Source: Paratinospora sagittata (Eukaryota > Streptophyta > Magnoliopsida > Ranunculales > Menispermaceae). From it: 64,000 nucleotides of DNA. How positions within the stretch are numbered: position 1 is the first letter of the stretch; the number at the start of each line of letters is the position of its first letter. Location of the stretch: the NCBI GenBank assembly GCA_035771175.1, contig CM069612.1:28158150-28222149 (forward strand), read 5' to 3'. The translations under genes and the position numbers were made by a program. This document shows, one piece after another, positions 23,561 through 35,892 of this stretch. The notes under the pieces were generated by a model. That model was not told the origin of the DNA. It saw only the letters and a program-made list of their open reading frames with translations, and ran no database searches.

Positions 23561-24304
23561 CAAGTATAGATTGTGTTCATTGTTACCCTACTGAATCTAG
23601 TTACTTGTAACTTACATATATCCTCTGCTAATTTGTAAAAAATAAATTTGTTTCAGAAAGATAGCCAGGGAAAGTCCTCCAACAGTTTCTGTTGCTTTTT
23701 TGTTTTCTACTTTTTGCTTCTGAGTGGAATCTAATATGGTATTAGAGCTTAGTTTGCAGAGACATATAGTTGAACCTCTTTGTTAGCACATGTATATGTT
23801 CAGTTGATATATTTGACATTTGTTTGTTCTTCTATCTCTCTTTTATTTCTCCACATGCTGGATGATGTTGTACATGAAGAAATCAAAAATTGCTATCGCT
23901 CGTCTTTACAGCTCTGTGATCACCTTTAGGTAGCCTAAAAAAAATGGCAATATTGCAGAGGATCAGAAGTATGACATGTAGCTCTGGCTCTGCTAAATGA
24001 GTTAACTTGATAGCAAGAATTTTGGCAGGTCATCTTGGTGTTGAGAGTTGAAATGTTCTAGCCCAGTCAACTATATAGTTGCTTCGATTGAGCCCATACT
24101 TGCACAACTTAGCTCAACATTAACTCAACAATCACAACACATTCCAGTCCCAAGAACTTTTCCCAAGCACATCAATAGAGAGGTTTTATACTTCAATTGA
24201 GCCCATACTTACACAACTTAACAGGATGAATTCTCAAAGATCTACTTCGAGAGTTCAATCTCCGAAATCGACACATCATTTGTTCAACCAAAAATCTACT
24301 TTGC
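23561..24304. other. Spacer between convergent CRK genes, unit B
   Basis: No coding sequence seen. It is collinear with the spacers of units 0 and A. A short local duplication of the minus-gene 3' end is visible: CAATCTCCGAAATYGACACATCATT occurs near 24256 and again near 24316. Confidence 0.65.
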
Positions 24305-27300
24305 CTATCGAGGTTCAATCTCCGAAATTGACACATCATTCACTGATGCAGGAAAGACTTGATCCGATTTACTACTGATAGAGAATGCAAGCTTTGAAGG
24401 CAATGCAAGAGTAACAGAATAGCTGATGAGCATAAGAACAACAGATGCCATGTTGGGTCTGTTTGCTGCATCTTCTTGCACGCATAATAGACCAATGTGA
24501 ATGCATCTGACTACTTCACTAGCTGAACAACTACCCCTTAATGCCGGATCTAGCAACTGCAAAGCTGTTCCTTCCTTCCAATGTCTCCATGCCTGCAATA
24601 TTTCAAAATGCATTTTCAGAGATAAGTTTCTCATAATGCCTATCAAGTCATGGTGAGCAAAGCTTTCCTAGTAATTGCATTGGAAGCTTTTACTCCACTT
24701 GATCTGGGACTGTTGATCTTTATTTAGCAATGAACCAATAAATAAAATTACATCCCAAAATTCTGACTTACATAGCTTAGAAGGTCCTCGGCATGCTCTG
24801 TTTGATGGAAAGCATTGGTCCTTTGACCAGTCACAATTTCTAGAAGCAAAACACCGAAACTATATACATCCGACTTCACTGAGAACTGACCATGCATAGC
24901 ATACTCTGGTGACATGTAACCACTGCATGCCAATGCAGAAAAAGTTGTTCAAGTGAAACATGAAAGAAGTTTTCACAACATTTAAAAAATTAAAAAAGAA
25001 AAATCTAGTACAAGATGCTGCATAAAAACTTAGTGGGTAAGCTTATAAGTAGTAGTTTAGATTGATTTTTAATTGTTGGATGTCATAAATCTTCAATGAA
25101 CTTTTCAAATATATAACAGAATTCCACGTGGATGAGTATTGAGCAATATGTTGTTTAGTACTTACTAAGTTCCCACAACTCTACTGGTATTGGCTTGAGT
25201 TTGGTCTACTACGAAAAGCCTTGCCATACCAAAATCTGAAATTTTGGGGTTCATCTCAGTGTCTAGCAAAACATTTCCAGCTTTGAGATCTCGATGAATA
25301 ATTCTGTGTCGAGAATCCTCATGAAGATAGAGAAGCCCTCGAGCAATTCCTCCTATGATTTTGTAGCGTTTTTCCCAATCCAACTCAGCACGCTTGACCG
25401 AATCTACCACACCAACAAAAATAAAAATCAAGTACGGCCTAAGAGTTAAAACAATTGATAATACATCAAATGATACTCTCAAAACAAATTTCTTAGAATC
25501 CCACCGTGAAATGATTTGAAATGTCATTATTTCTGAACTTTAAAAAAAAAAAAATACTAATGTTAATATATAGTTTTTCCAAAAAAGAATTCAATCAGGA
25601 GCACATAAATACAGAAAAAAACAGAGCAAGGAAAATGGACAAACCAAATACGAAGTGATCAAGGCTGGAGTTTGGTACAAACTCATAGATCAGTAGCTTT
25701 TCTTCTCCTTCATAGGAGAAACCAAACAGCCTAACAAGATTCCTGTGTTGGAGCTTTGCCATCAACACGACCTCGTTCTTAAATTGTTCTGTACCTTGCC
25801 CAGAGTTCCTGGAGAGTCTCTTTACTGCAATTTCTTGACCATCAGATAGTGTACCCTGAAAATATGCAACAAGAATAAGACAATCTCCCTAATATCATAA
25901 AAGATTATTGAAAAAACATTCTGAGGAAAATATTGAATCAAATAAAACTAATATATATTCAATTTTATTTTATTTTTATTACCTTGTAAACAGCACCAAA
26001 TCCACCTTCTCCGAGCTTATTCGCATCTGAAAAGTTGTTTGTGGCAGCTCTAACCGTACCAAAATCAAATTGCAAGGACTCCAAGGTTGTAATGTCATCC
26101 ACATCTTGACCAAAGTAAAATGAATAGAAATGTGAATCAAATCTACTAAATAATAGGCATTAGGCAAATAAGAGATATTTCACATTTTACTTTCATGCCG
26201 AAATTAAAAAGAAAAAGAAAAAAAACAAAAGACATGAACTTAGAGTTTGTTAGGTGATTCTAGACATAGTTGACTTGCATATCTTTGGTCACTATGATCT
26301 TGGAGACCAACACATCACTAAATACAAGAATTGGAATGGTACAAGTTTATAAATTGCAGTGCCGAGAATATTAAGATAATTCACAGAACTACATAAAAAT
26401 ATATAGACTACAACGCATGCTTCAATTTTAAGCAAGTTGTTATACCAAAAACTACATAAAAATATATAGACTGCAATGCATGCTTCAATTTTATGCAAGT
26501 TGTTATACCAAATTAAGCAGTTATAGGAAATAGCTACTTACTGTCAACTGCTTTCTCTTTCTTTCTCTTTCTCTTACATATGCAGACAGCACCAGTGAAG
26601 AGAAGAACCAATGCAATGGCTAATGGAATGACTATAGCAATAATAATCCTAGATGACCTCTCCGTATTTCCTGCACAAATAGCAATCAACTATTATAATT
26701 AGCCACACCATTGAATATCTAGAAGATAAAACGAAATAATCCTAGGTTTATCAAACATTTCACTTTCTCTGTCAACTGGAACTTTCAGCCCCACACAAAG
26801 CAAGAATAAATCAACAATAAAGGCCCAATGCAATCAATTGACAACATTGATTGAGTCTCATGGGCATGAAAAATCTAAACTACGCACAAAAATTTTCACT
26901 ATTTTAAACATGAACTCAAGAAACTAAAATCAAAATCACTCAAAAATTTTACCTTCTGTTTCAGTGGAAGTAGAATTTGGCCGCGGCGGCGACAACACCG
27001 GTGGAGACCGAGGTGGCGGTGGCGGCGAAACCCTGGCATCATAAAAGGGTCTAATTTCATATCTCAAATTACAACTGGGTAAAATAACTCTGCCCCCTAT
27101 TCTTCCATCACAACAAGTGGGAACATAAGCCCTCGCTCCCTCAAGACACCTATCACAATCAGTTTGAGACAAGTCCAGCGTACACTGCATCAAAGCATAA
27201 ATCCTCTGAAAACTCGTGAAATTTGCCTCTCCAGTAGCGTAGTTATCCCCAGAAGAAGCCCGTCTTTCCACATCCTCCAACAAATTCCCCAAAGCCCGAT

Positions 27301-27390
27301 TAAAACCATTTCTATCAGTAATATTCGCGGTGTTATAAAGGAACAGAGGTGGGTCGCTCTGCATAACACCCTCACTTGACTGATGTGAGT
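24305..27390 (-). pseudogene. CRK lacking signal peptide and first DUF26 domain, unit B
   Basis: Six complete exons and part of exon 1 match 4895-8360 closely: exon 7 24305-24592, exon 6 24772-24922, exon 5 25166-25403, exon 4 25645-25855, exon 3 25983-26104, exon 2 26542-26670, and exon 1 from 26953 to the break at 27390. No stop was seen in these exons. The second DUF26 (CTLDLSQTDCDRC), the Pro-rich hinge, the membrane helix and all kinase motifs (VVKR-type lysine as [31 protein letters not shown]) are kept. Exon 7 has an in-frame 60-bp deletion in the C-terminal tail. At 27390 homology stops in mid-exon. The missing N-terminal half matches 48895-49315, some 21.5 kb away. Without a signal peptide it is unlikely to make a receptor. 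Confidence 0.88.
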
Positions 27391-27639
27391 TATGGTTCGA
27401 GGCCTTAGAAAACGATCTAAATCGATCCAAACTGGTTTTAAAGGCAAAATTATCAATATTTATGTTTTAATGTTTAAGAATCTTTTATAATATAAACAAT
27501 ATGATAATAAATTATATAATTATCTTTTATTGTAAAGATAGTTATTAAATTTATTAAATATGCATTAAGAAATTTAGGTTTACGTCTTGTATATATAAAA
27601 TTATTTATTTTTATTTATTTAATGTATGTACATTTAAAA
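27391..27639. repeat. Left part of AT-rich repeat X beside the CRK break
   Basis: The AT-rich segment from about 27405 to 27639 resembles 50385-50607. Shared stretches include TTATCAATATTT / GTATCAATATTT and TTTATTAAATATGCATT. The right part of the same repeat (48427-48894) resembles 50600-51003. The repeat is interrupted at TACATTTAAAA by the LINE. It has no coding sequence. Confidence 0.7.
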
Positions 27640-27953
27640 AAACTTTGAGAGAAAACAAACAAAATATATTAATTCTAAAGATAAAATTCAGTACAAAACA
27701 TGGAGTACCAGGGTTCTCAAAAACAAAAATAAGAAGTATAAAAATAAGAAAGACAGCATGCAAAAATGTTCAAGAAGAGACATAACATCTCTCACATAGT
27801 ATATTCACCCCGACATCTAACCCAATCATTGATAGAGAAGTCACCATTAAACTTGAAAGCAACAACCCACGAACTAGCATTAATAAGAATATCATTCCAA
27901 AGGTAGTCGCAGCTCCTTTTAACACCTTCAAGAATTCGTTGATTACACTCCTT

Positions 27954-30721
27954 CTAAACCATCCATAACATTGCTAATGTTGTAGCTCTCATAACATTCA
28001 CACCATGATTATTCAATCCCAGAGAGTTCCCCAGAGTGATACACTCCTCAAAAAAATTCCAAAGAATATGGCCTGAGGTATTGGAACCCTCAAAAAAATG
28101 TGCGATAGGATGTTGAGGGTAGGTCGTGGTGTAATACAATCTAGGAAATCTTTCAACAAAGGAACTATTGCCAAACCAACAATCTTCCCATAACCAAAAA
28201 GAACAACAATCACCTACAATCGGAGTGAGGTGTGGGAAAATTATAGGAAGTAAAAACACCACAAATTTCTAAGGGCTCCTAAAGGTTGATCTAACAATTA
28301 TAACTATTTTCCTACAAAACTCAATCTGTCCATGTCTACTAGTAATGACTTGTGCCCAAAATAAGTGGGGCCCCTTTTGAAACTGCCAAATCCACTTTGC
28401 ACATAGAGCCTTGTTCCTTAACAAAATGTTTCCGATAGGGGTGAAATCGGGTCGGGTTGGCCCCCATTAAGTAGCCCAATTTTTTTAAAGCTTAATAACT
28501 ACTATATAAGCTTATATTAGTAATAAAATATGTTGGATTATCATATATCCAACTTATTAAACTATTATTTAAGCTTTAAAAGATGAGATTTCTTTTTTTG
28601 GGAAGAACTCATATATGTACAAGTCAAGCTACTTTTAAACTTGACTTATGAGAATGAGGATGAACTCATATATATATATATATAAATTTTAAGATGTCGG
28701 GTCGGGTCTGGACGGGTTGCTAAAAAATTAACCCGACCAACCCGACATATCAATCAAACCTGACCCGACCCGAAATGGTCGGGTTTGGTCAGATCGGGTC
28801 AGGTCAGGTCGGTCGGGTTGCTTACACCCCTAGTTTCCAATACCTAATCCCCCCTTATCCATTGGCCTTTGCACTGTCTTCCAATTAACCAAATGAGATT
28901 TGGAACTCTTATCAGCTCATTTCCACAAGAAAACTTTCAATTTCCTCTCAATCAACTTAGAAACCCTAACCTGTATGCAGAATAGAAACACGTAATAAGT
29001 TGGGATACCCTCTAACACCGAAATAATGAGTGCAAGTCTTTCACCTCTAGAAAGGAAGCCTTTTTTCCAACCATCCAACCTACGGGAAATCTTGGAGATA
29101 ACAGGGTCCCAAAAAGTCATGCACATAGGATTGCCTACCAAGGGCATACCGGAGTACCCAAATAATTGCGTGGTCAAGACCCAATAGAGCACCCAATTAG
29201 GGAGGCTAGTCTATCAAGCATAGAGTTGTCAACATTGATTCCAACAACTGACTTTTGGACATATTGACTCTAAGGCCAGAGATCTCACTAAACCTTTGTA
29301 GCAGCTGGATAACATTCTTCACATTGTCTTCATTGCCTTGAAGGATTAATAGAATGTCATTAGCAGACTAAAGGCGAGAAACGGTAACACCAGTTCTTCC
29401 AACATAAAAGCCATGAACGTGTAAGGAGAGGCAAATTTTTGTCATCATTCTCCCTAAAACATCTACCACTAATGTGAACAGAAATGGGGACATAGGATCT
29501 CCTTGGCGTAAACCCCTTTCGACGTTAAATTTACCAGTAGGTCTGCTATTCACAACTATAGAATATGTAACTGATTTCAAACATCCTCCAATCCACCTTC
29601 TCCATCTATCACCAAACCTCTTCTTCTCCATCACCTGATCAAGAAACCTCTAGTCAACTGAGTCATAAGCCTTAGCAAAATCCACTTTAAACATCACCCC
29701 TTAGAGCCTTCTAGATCTGTAATCTTCCACAGCTTCATTAGCCACTAAAATGGCATCCAGAATTTGACGGTCATGTACAAAGGCAAATTGAGTTTCTTTC
29801 ATAGTTTTATGAAGAATGGTTCGAATTCTTAGGGAGAGGACTTTAGAAATGATTTTATTAAGGCTCGTGACTAAGCTTACGGGCCCGTAGTCACTGAGAT
29901 GCGAAGAGTCCTTCTTTGGGATTAGGCAAATGTATGTCTCCTTTGTTCTGATGTTAACTACCCCGTTTTTGTGAAACTCCTGCATCACTTGCATCACATT
30001 AGATTTAGTGATATCCCAAGAATGTTGGTAGAATGCCATTGAAGTCTATTGGGTCTTGGCACCTTGTTACCACTGCAACTAAACACAGCCAGTTTCACTT
30101 CATCCTCATCAAACGGTCTTTCCAACCATTCCCTATCAACCTCTCCAATCAGTTTCCAATCAATACCATCAAAATCCAAAGGAATAGTGTCATGGTGTGA
30201 GAATATTTTTGAAAAGTGATTCACAAAAGCCTCTGCAATGCCATTTTCATCTTCAATCAAAGAGCCATCATCGATTTCAACTTTTGAAATGACACATTTT
30301 GACTTTTTGCTATTAAGAACTCTGTGAAAAATATTGGAATTAGCATCACCCTCTTTCAACCAAGTTATCTTGGCTCTTTGCCCAGCCAAATGAGTATCCT
30401 TCAAACATGTATTCACAAGCTCCACTCTAGCACGAGTTCTCAAGGCAAAGAACTCAGAAAACCACTCTTTATATGTTTCTAAGAAATCTAACCACCTAAT
30501 TAGCTCCTCATGATCCTTCTTTTTGAGAGAAATGGAACCAACACTTCCTTGTTCCAATCTTTTATAAAAGTTCTAAGAGCAGCAAGTTTGGTCATAAATT
30601 TATGACCCTCATGCCCATAAGCCAAAGCTAAGCTCCATCACCTACCAACCAAGGGCAAGAAATCCCCATTACCAAGACACGCATTCTCAAATCTAATAGC
30701 CCCACACCAGACCTTCGTTGT
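27954..30721 (-). pseudogene. LINE ORF2, reverse transcriptase and zinc-binding RVT domain
   Basis: Minus-strand segments read the RT N-terminal region (HLAGQRAKITWLKEGDANSNIFHRVLN, 30557-29994), then RTKETYICLIPKKD, LRIRTILH...TQFAFVHDRQILDAILVANEAVE and GLRQGDPMSPFLFTLVVDVLGRMM. At the catalytic site the usual FADD reads SAND and is preceded by TAG (about 29363). Later come SGMPLVGNP and WKKGFLSRGERLALIISVLEGIPTYY (29192-28917), and a zf-RVT-like part (27954-28262). Target-primed reverse transcription is the family role. The lost Asp and stops show it is dead. A MITE at 28436-28832 also cuts the frame. Confidence 0.85.
28436..28832. mobile_element. hAT-like MITE inside the LINE
   Basis: This is a 397-bp block with terminal inverted repeats TAGGGGTG and CACCCCTA. 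It is flanked by the 8-bp duplications GTTTCCGA (28428-28435) and GTTTCCAA (28833-28840), one mismatch. Both ends carry repeated CGGGTCGGGT-type motifs, like subterminal transposase sites. An 8-bp target duplication is typical of the hAT superfamily. No transposase gene is inside. Confidence 0.8.
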
Positions 30722-30748
30722 TGTTATGTGAAATCGTGATAAAGCATG

Positions 30749-31381
30749 GTATTAGAGACAAGGTTAAGCTTTGGAAGAAAAACGGACCCTCAGTCGAATT
30801 TTTCGAGACTGCGTCGAAATTTTGAGATTTTGTAATAGTGATCGGAACTGTTTTCTGATCACCCGTGGAGGTAGCTCTTGTTTCCAGGAGTCCAACGCAA
30901 TAAACGGCGAGAAAAAAGGACAAGAAACGAGTTCCCAGGAGCCGATCAAAGTTTGATCCCTGTACAGCGTTCGCCTACCTGTTCATCCCGGCGCTGTTCA
31001 TCAGATCCGAATCCAAGTTCTGACCCGGATCCGACCACAACCCTGACCCGGTCCAGCCAACCCAGTCCGACACTGTTCATCCGGCCCAGCCTGCTTTTCA
31101 CCCCGATACTGTTTATCTAGCCCGATACTGTTACTCAGGCCCGATACTGTTTTATCCAGCCCGATACTGTTTATCCGGTCCGGTACTGTTTATCTAGCCC
31201 GATACTGTTTTATCTAGCCTGATACTATTCATCCGTCTGATTTCAGCAAAGTCAATCTCGTTTCCACCATTTTTGACCGTTCCGGACGCAACCGTGCAAT
31301 CAGTTTTCGCAGATTCAGCTCCTAAGTTATTGATATAGCTTAGTTGGAGTTGTTTATCACTTTTCGGCATCATACATATCT
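30749..31381 (+). repeat. copia leader with ~19-bp tandem repeats (plus copy)
   Basis: The untranslated leader between primer site and gag. From about 31040 to 31230 the unit CCGATACTGTTTATC with a variable GGCC/AGCC spacer repeats about eight times imperfectly. The same leader occurs inverted at 35893-36247 and 37280-37806, and a diverged version at 41560-41720. No gene. Confidence 0.8.
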
Positions 31382-32692
31382 TTGGTCTTAATAGCGAAGG
31401 AAATCTCAAGCACAAGCAAGCCTTGGCAAAGAAGATCGATGTCCAACACAAAGTTCGAGGTGGAGAAATTCAACTGCACCAACAACTTTGGCATGTGGCA
31501 GTGCAAAGTTCAAGATCTATTATTCCGGGAAGGATCGCATATCGCCTTGGAAACCAAGCCCAAGGATATGTCCGATGATGATTGAAATTTCGTAAATCGT
31601 CAAGCTTGTGGAACAATCAGACTCTTTTTGGCAAAAAATCAGAAATACTTTGTCATGAAAGAGACTATGGCAACAAGTCTCTGAAAGAAACTGGAGGACA
31701 AGTACAGGACAAGTGCATTCTTAGTTACATCTATACACAATCAGTCTGATAAATGGATATTAGATTCCGGATGTTCCTATCATTCTTAGTTACATCTATA
31801 CACAATCATTCTTAGTTACATCTCCAAATTGGATGAGTTCGATGGCGGAGTCGTGCTCATGGGCAACAACAATACCTGCCAAACAAAGGGTATTGGAACT
31901 ATACGCCTTAAGATGCATGACGGTACAACAAGACGGCTCATGGACGTCAGATATGTCCCAGATCTGAAGAAAAATCTGATTTCACTAGGAGTCCTTGATT
32001 TCAACGGTTACAAGGTAACCATTGAAGGTGGAGTTCTGAAGGTTGTACGTAGAGCACTCTTGGCCATGAAGGGTACTCAGACAGGAAATCTTTATTTCCT
32101 TGACGGACACACAGTAATCGAAAGTGTATCAGCTTGCACCAATTCTAATGATGTTTCATCGGACACTTCCCGACTTTGGCACATGCGGCTCGGACATGTT
32201 GAAGATAAGGCTCTTCAAACCTTGATAAAGCAAGGTTCTCTGAAATGTGCAAAGACCGAAAAATTTGACTTCTGCGAGCACTGTATCTTAGGCAAACAGA
32301 CGAGAGTCAAGTTTGACACTGCAATCCACCGCACAAAAGGAACATTGGATTATGTTCATACCGACGTTTGGGGACCCTCTCAAAATGCTTCATTGGGAGG
32401 TAAACGTTGGTTTGTTACTTTCATTGATGATTTCTCACGCTATGTTTGGGTTTATACCATGAAGCATAAAGATGAAGTGCTCGATATCTTTCTTATATGA
32501 AAGAAAATGGTAGAAACCCAAACGGGAAGAAAGATTAAGAGGCTCAGATCTGATAATGGAGGAGAATACAAGTTAGACCCATTTCAGAAAATTTGTGAGA
32601 ATGAAGGGATTGTCAGACATTTCACAGTCCCAGGCAAGCCACAACAAAACGGTGTTGCTGAACGCATGAATCGTACTTTGGTAGATAAAGTT
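31382..32692 (+). pseudogene. copia gag-protease-integrase fragment (plus copy)
   Basis: Gag starts near 31382 (KFEVEKFNCTNNFGMWQCKVQDLL). The frame has stops, and gag is joined to protease and the GAG-pre-integrase region with much of gag missing near 31740. From 31829 it is open: DEFDGGVVLMGNNNTC, YVPDLKKNLISLGVLD, LWHMRLGHVEDKALQTL, integrase zinc region CEHCILGKQTRVKF, DVWGPSQNASLGGKRWFVTFIDDFSRY, ending at TGA 32498. A continuation reads FDNGGEY-like RSDNGGEYKLD and QQNGVAERMNRTL. It is interrupted at 32697 by a solo LTR. Resembles Tork-like copia with a classic LWHxRLGH; clade assignment is inferred. Confidence 0.85.
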
Positions 32693-32697
32693 CGTTG

Positions 32698-35426
32698 TGC
32701 AGCGACCCCGCACCTCGGACCACCAACCCCGCAGGGAATGGCGTGCAGAATGCCGGGGCGGGACGCCCGGCGTAGGCATCTCCGCCCAGTCCTCAACTCC
32801 CGTGAGGTGGTTGAGACCCTACGAGCCTTATCTCAAACAACGACATAATATCAAAAGGTACTAAACAAAACTACCCACCGTATTAATCATCAAAGACAAG
32901 AGATAATCCATAAAAGTGAACCATAAATAAAATCATAATCCCTACAGTCCATTAAAATTGACATATACATAAAGTCCAAAATTGTGGGTACAAATAAAAA
33001 CCGTCATATGCCCACATGGTCTATCTAACAAGTCCCAACTCACCCATACTACAATGTGATAAGTGTTATAATTACATAATCCAAAATATAATACTTCATA
33101 ATTTAAGACACAGTTCAATCAAAATGCCTCTCAACTCACATCGAGGCCTTGGATTCTCTCGCAGGCAAGGCCCTCAAGATATGACTACTCCTTTACCCTT
33201 ATTCGGGACAGAAGGACCTGAAAGATGAAAATGAGGCTGAGCCAACGGTGCCCAGTGAATAGAATTCAAATATTCTATCAATACTCATCAATAAATATCA
33301 TGTATGCATGTCAATGTGTAGCATGATTAAAAGCTCATAACATATAGATATCAAGCATTTATAATAAGTTCGATGCAAGTAAAAGCTTATCAATTTGGAT
33401 CCACATTCCACATGCATTGGGTTACTAGTGCACTTCTATTTCACCGTACCGTTGACCCCAATCATTTCCTTTCCTAAAACCCTCCTATGACAAGGTCAAG
33501 TCCCCCTATTAGCCAGATAGATGGGCCCAACCAAAGTCATAAGGTTTTCTCAAATCAATGCATCATTCAAAACATTAGAACACGTTCACGCTTTCAACAT
33601 ACAATATATATAAGTGATATGATGACATAAAAGATATAATCATAAATGAAGTCTACTCACAACCAAGCCTCGCGAGAGTATTTAACCACACACGACCACC
33701 AAACCGAATCAACCCAATCAAGATCCTGAAACATTCATCAATATCCTACCATACATCAATTTCTATGCTCAATCGCATGGACATTACACATCAACCCTAA
33801 ATCAGCCCACATATAGACAATAGGCCTAAATCTCATCTAATCCCATCATTCAACTCAAATCACATGACTTAGGCCTCTAATGCATAGTTCTCATACATAA
33901 ACCATTCTATTAATCAAAAATACTGATTTTCAATTCCTTAGGCATAAACATGCCCAAATTGGGTCACTTGATCACAAGTAGGCCTAACCCATGATATGGT
34001 CACAACCACCAAATCAGTAGTATAATCAACCCTAATCATGCTTAATTAAACATAAGTTGCATCAATTCAATGATTCTAGGCCAAAAGCATCAAAAGCCTT
34101 AAAACATGAAATTTTCCATACTTAGGCCATATTGTCGATTTACACTAGGTCACCATGTTCAGCTGTGTATATCACTGATTTTGCATAATGGGTTCATCAA
34201 CAATGACAACTAGGTCAACATAGTTGACATGCAAGCTATTTGGAAAGGTTTAAGTTCATATTCTAAATTTGGGTCTAATACAAGCAACCCTACCAATTCT
34301 TCATTTAATATTCTGTTCAGATGTATCAATCTACCAACAAAAATATGTAATCACAAAATCAACCGTACAGATTGAAGTATGTGAAGAAACAAACCTTCTG
34401 TCTAAATATCAGCCCAATCCAACGGTGGACCGAAAAGATAAGTATCTTTGATGAACAAGTCTCTAATCAGACAATTTTTCCTTTCCTGCTGCAAATACTC
34501 AAACTCAGATGACTTTACCACACAACGTACTTATCGCATAAACATCTTCACCGTTCTTAATGCATAAATATCAGTTGTAAACTACATATCCAAATTTGAT
34601 ATCCATCCAACGGTAGATTGAGGATATCTATAAGTTTGAGCGAAATGGCGCGAGAAATCCAGACTTTCCGACCAGCTTTGTTTGAGAGGTTAGATCTCTT
34701 AGACGAAACCTCTAATCAAGATCTTCACCGTTCAGAATGCCGAAATATCGGTTTTAAACTACATACCCAAATTTGATATCCATCCAACGGTAGATTGTGG
34801 AGATCTATAAGTTTGAGCGAAACAACGCGAGAAATCCAAACTTTTCGACCTGCTTGGTTTGAGAGGTTAGATCTCTTAGAAGAAACCTCAAATCAAGATC
34901 TCCACTGTTCAGAATGCAGAACCATAAGCTACGAATTTGCTGACAAAATTTGAGCTTAATCTGACCATATATCCCAAAGATCCAGCACAATCTTGGATTC
35001 CCTCAACTCACCTCACTTTCTAGCACATTCTTAGATTCCCTCCACTCACCTCACTTTTTTGCACATTCTTTGAGAAGAGAAGTGGGCCTCATACTATCCA
35101 TACCAACCACATGTACTTTAACCAATCTCATGCTTCCATGTATTTTAAATGTCCAATCTATTTAATACACCAAATTTCATTCTCATTTATCCTTTTATTC
35201 AATCAATCCTAACCCATGCATAAATAATAACATATGCATTATACTTTAATTTAACATGACCCATATACAATTTATAATACACATATTTATATACATTATC
35301 GAGCATCAACTATACAAACATTAAACAACCACCAAACAAACACCAACCATATCAAGGCAACACATAGAGTTTGGGCACAATGCAATTAGGTTATGGGCTA
35401 GATGAAATAATTTTCGGGGCGTCACA
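32698..35426 (-). mobile_element. Solo LTR (2.73 kb), minus orientation, inside copia integrase
   Basis: On the minus strand it starts TGTGACGCCCCG (35426) and ends GGGTCGCTGCA (32698), TG...CA. The target duplication is CGTTG (32693-32697) and CGCTG (35427-35431), one mismatch. The integrase frame of the copia resumes right after (MLSHYGLSKAFWAEAL). There is no internal coding region, primer site or polypurine tract. The minus strand near 33185-33265 has the ATTCACTGGGC...TTTCAGGT block found in 10619-12807 and 16797-19589. Two diverged internal copies of about 160 bp are visible around 34570-34760 and 34740-34930 (CCATCCAACGGTAGATTG twice). Confidence 0.83.
34590..34930. repeat. Tandem duplication inside the solo LTR 32698-35426
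   Basis: Sequence around CCATCCAACGGTAGATTG followed by ATCTATAAGTTTGAGCGAAA occurs near 34605 and near 34785, a period of about 180 bp. It continues into GAGAGGTTAGATCTCTTAGA in both copies. No coding content. Confidence 0.7.
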
Positions 35427-35892
35427 CGCTGCATGTTATCTCATTATGGACTGAGCAAGGCATTTTGGGCTGAAGCTTTGTCATATGCCTCTCATATCAT
35501 CAATAGACTTCCTGCAACAGCACTAGATGGCAAAACTCCCAAGGAGGTATGGTCTAGACAACCCCTTTCAGATTATGATTCTCTGCGCATTTTTGGATGC
35601 ACTGCATATTTCCATGTGAAGGAATCCAAACTGGATCCTAGGTCCAAGAAAGCAATTTTCATGGGCTTTAGTGAAGGAGTTAAGGCTTTCCGACTCCACC
35701 AACTCCGCTGCGCCGATTTGTTTGATAAAAGTATATTAAAATATTATTTTAATTACGCAAATACCCATGAATACTCTTATAAATAGGGCCTTACTTCATT
35801 CTTGAAGTTAAGATTCAGAGATCTATTTTAAGAGATCTATTCAAGAGATCCAATCTGTAAGATCCACCAAAGGGTAAAGTAATACAAGTTTG
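35427..35892 (+). pseudogene. copia integrase end fused to partial LTR
   Basis: The frame continues the integrase (LPATALDGKTPKEVW, RIFGCTAYFHVKESKLDPRSKKAIFMGFSEG) and then at about 35692 jumps into LTR sequence (CCGCTGCGCCGATTTGTTTG). All of RT and RNase H is therefore deleted. The LTR piece ends near 35892, where inverted leader sequence begins. Confidence 0.8.

Noticed and set aside
31040..31230. Regular short repeats that could be taken for a CRISPR-like array
   Set aside because: Units are imperfect, joined without unique spacers, sit between a copia primer site and gag, and this is plant DNA.
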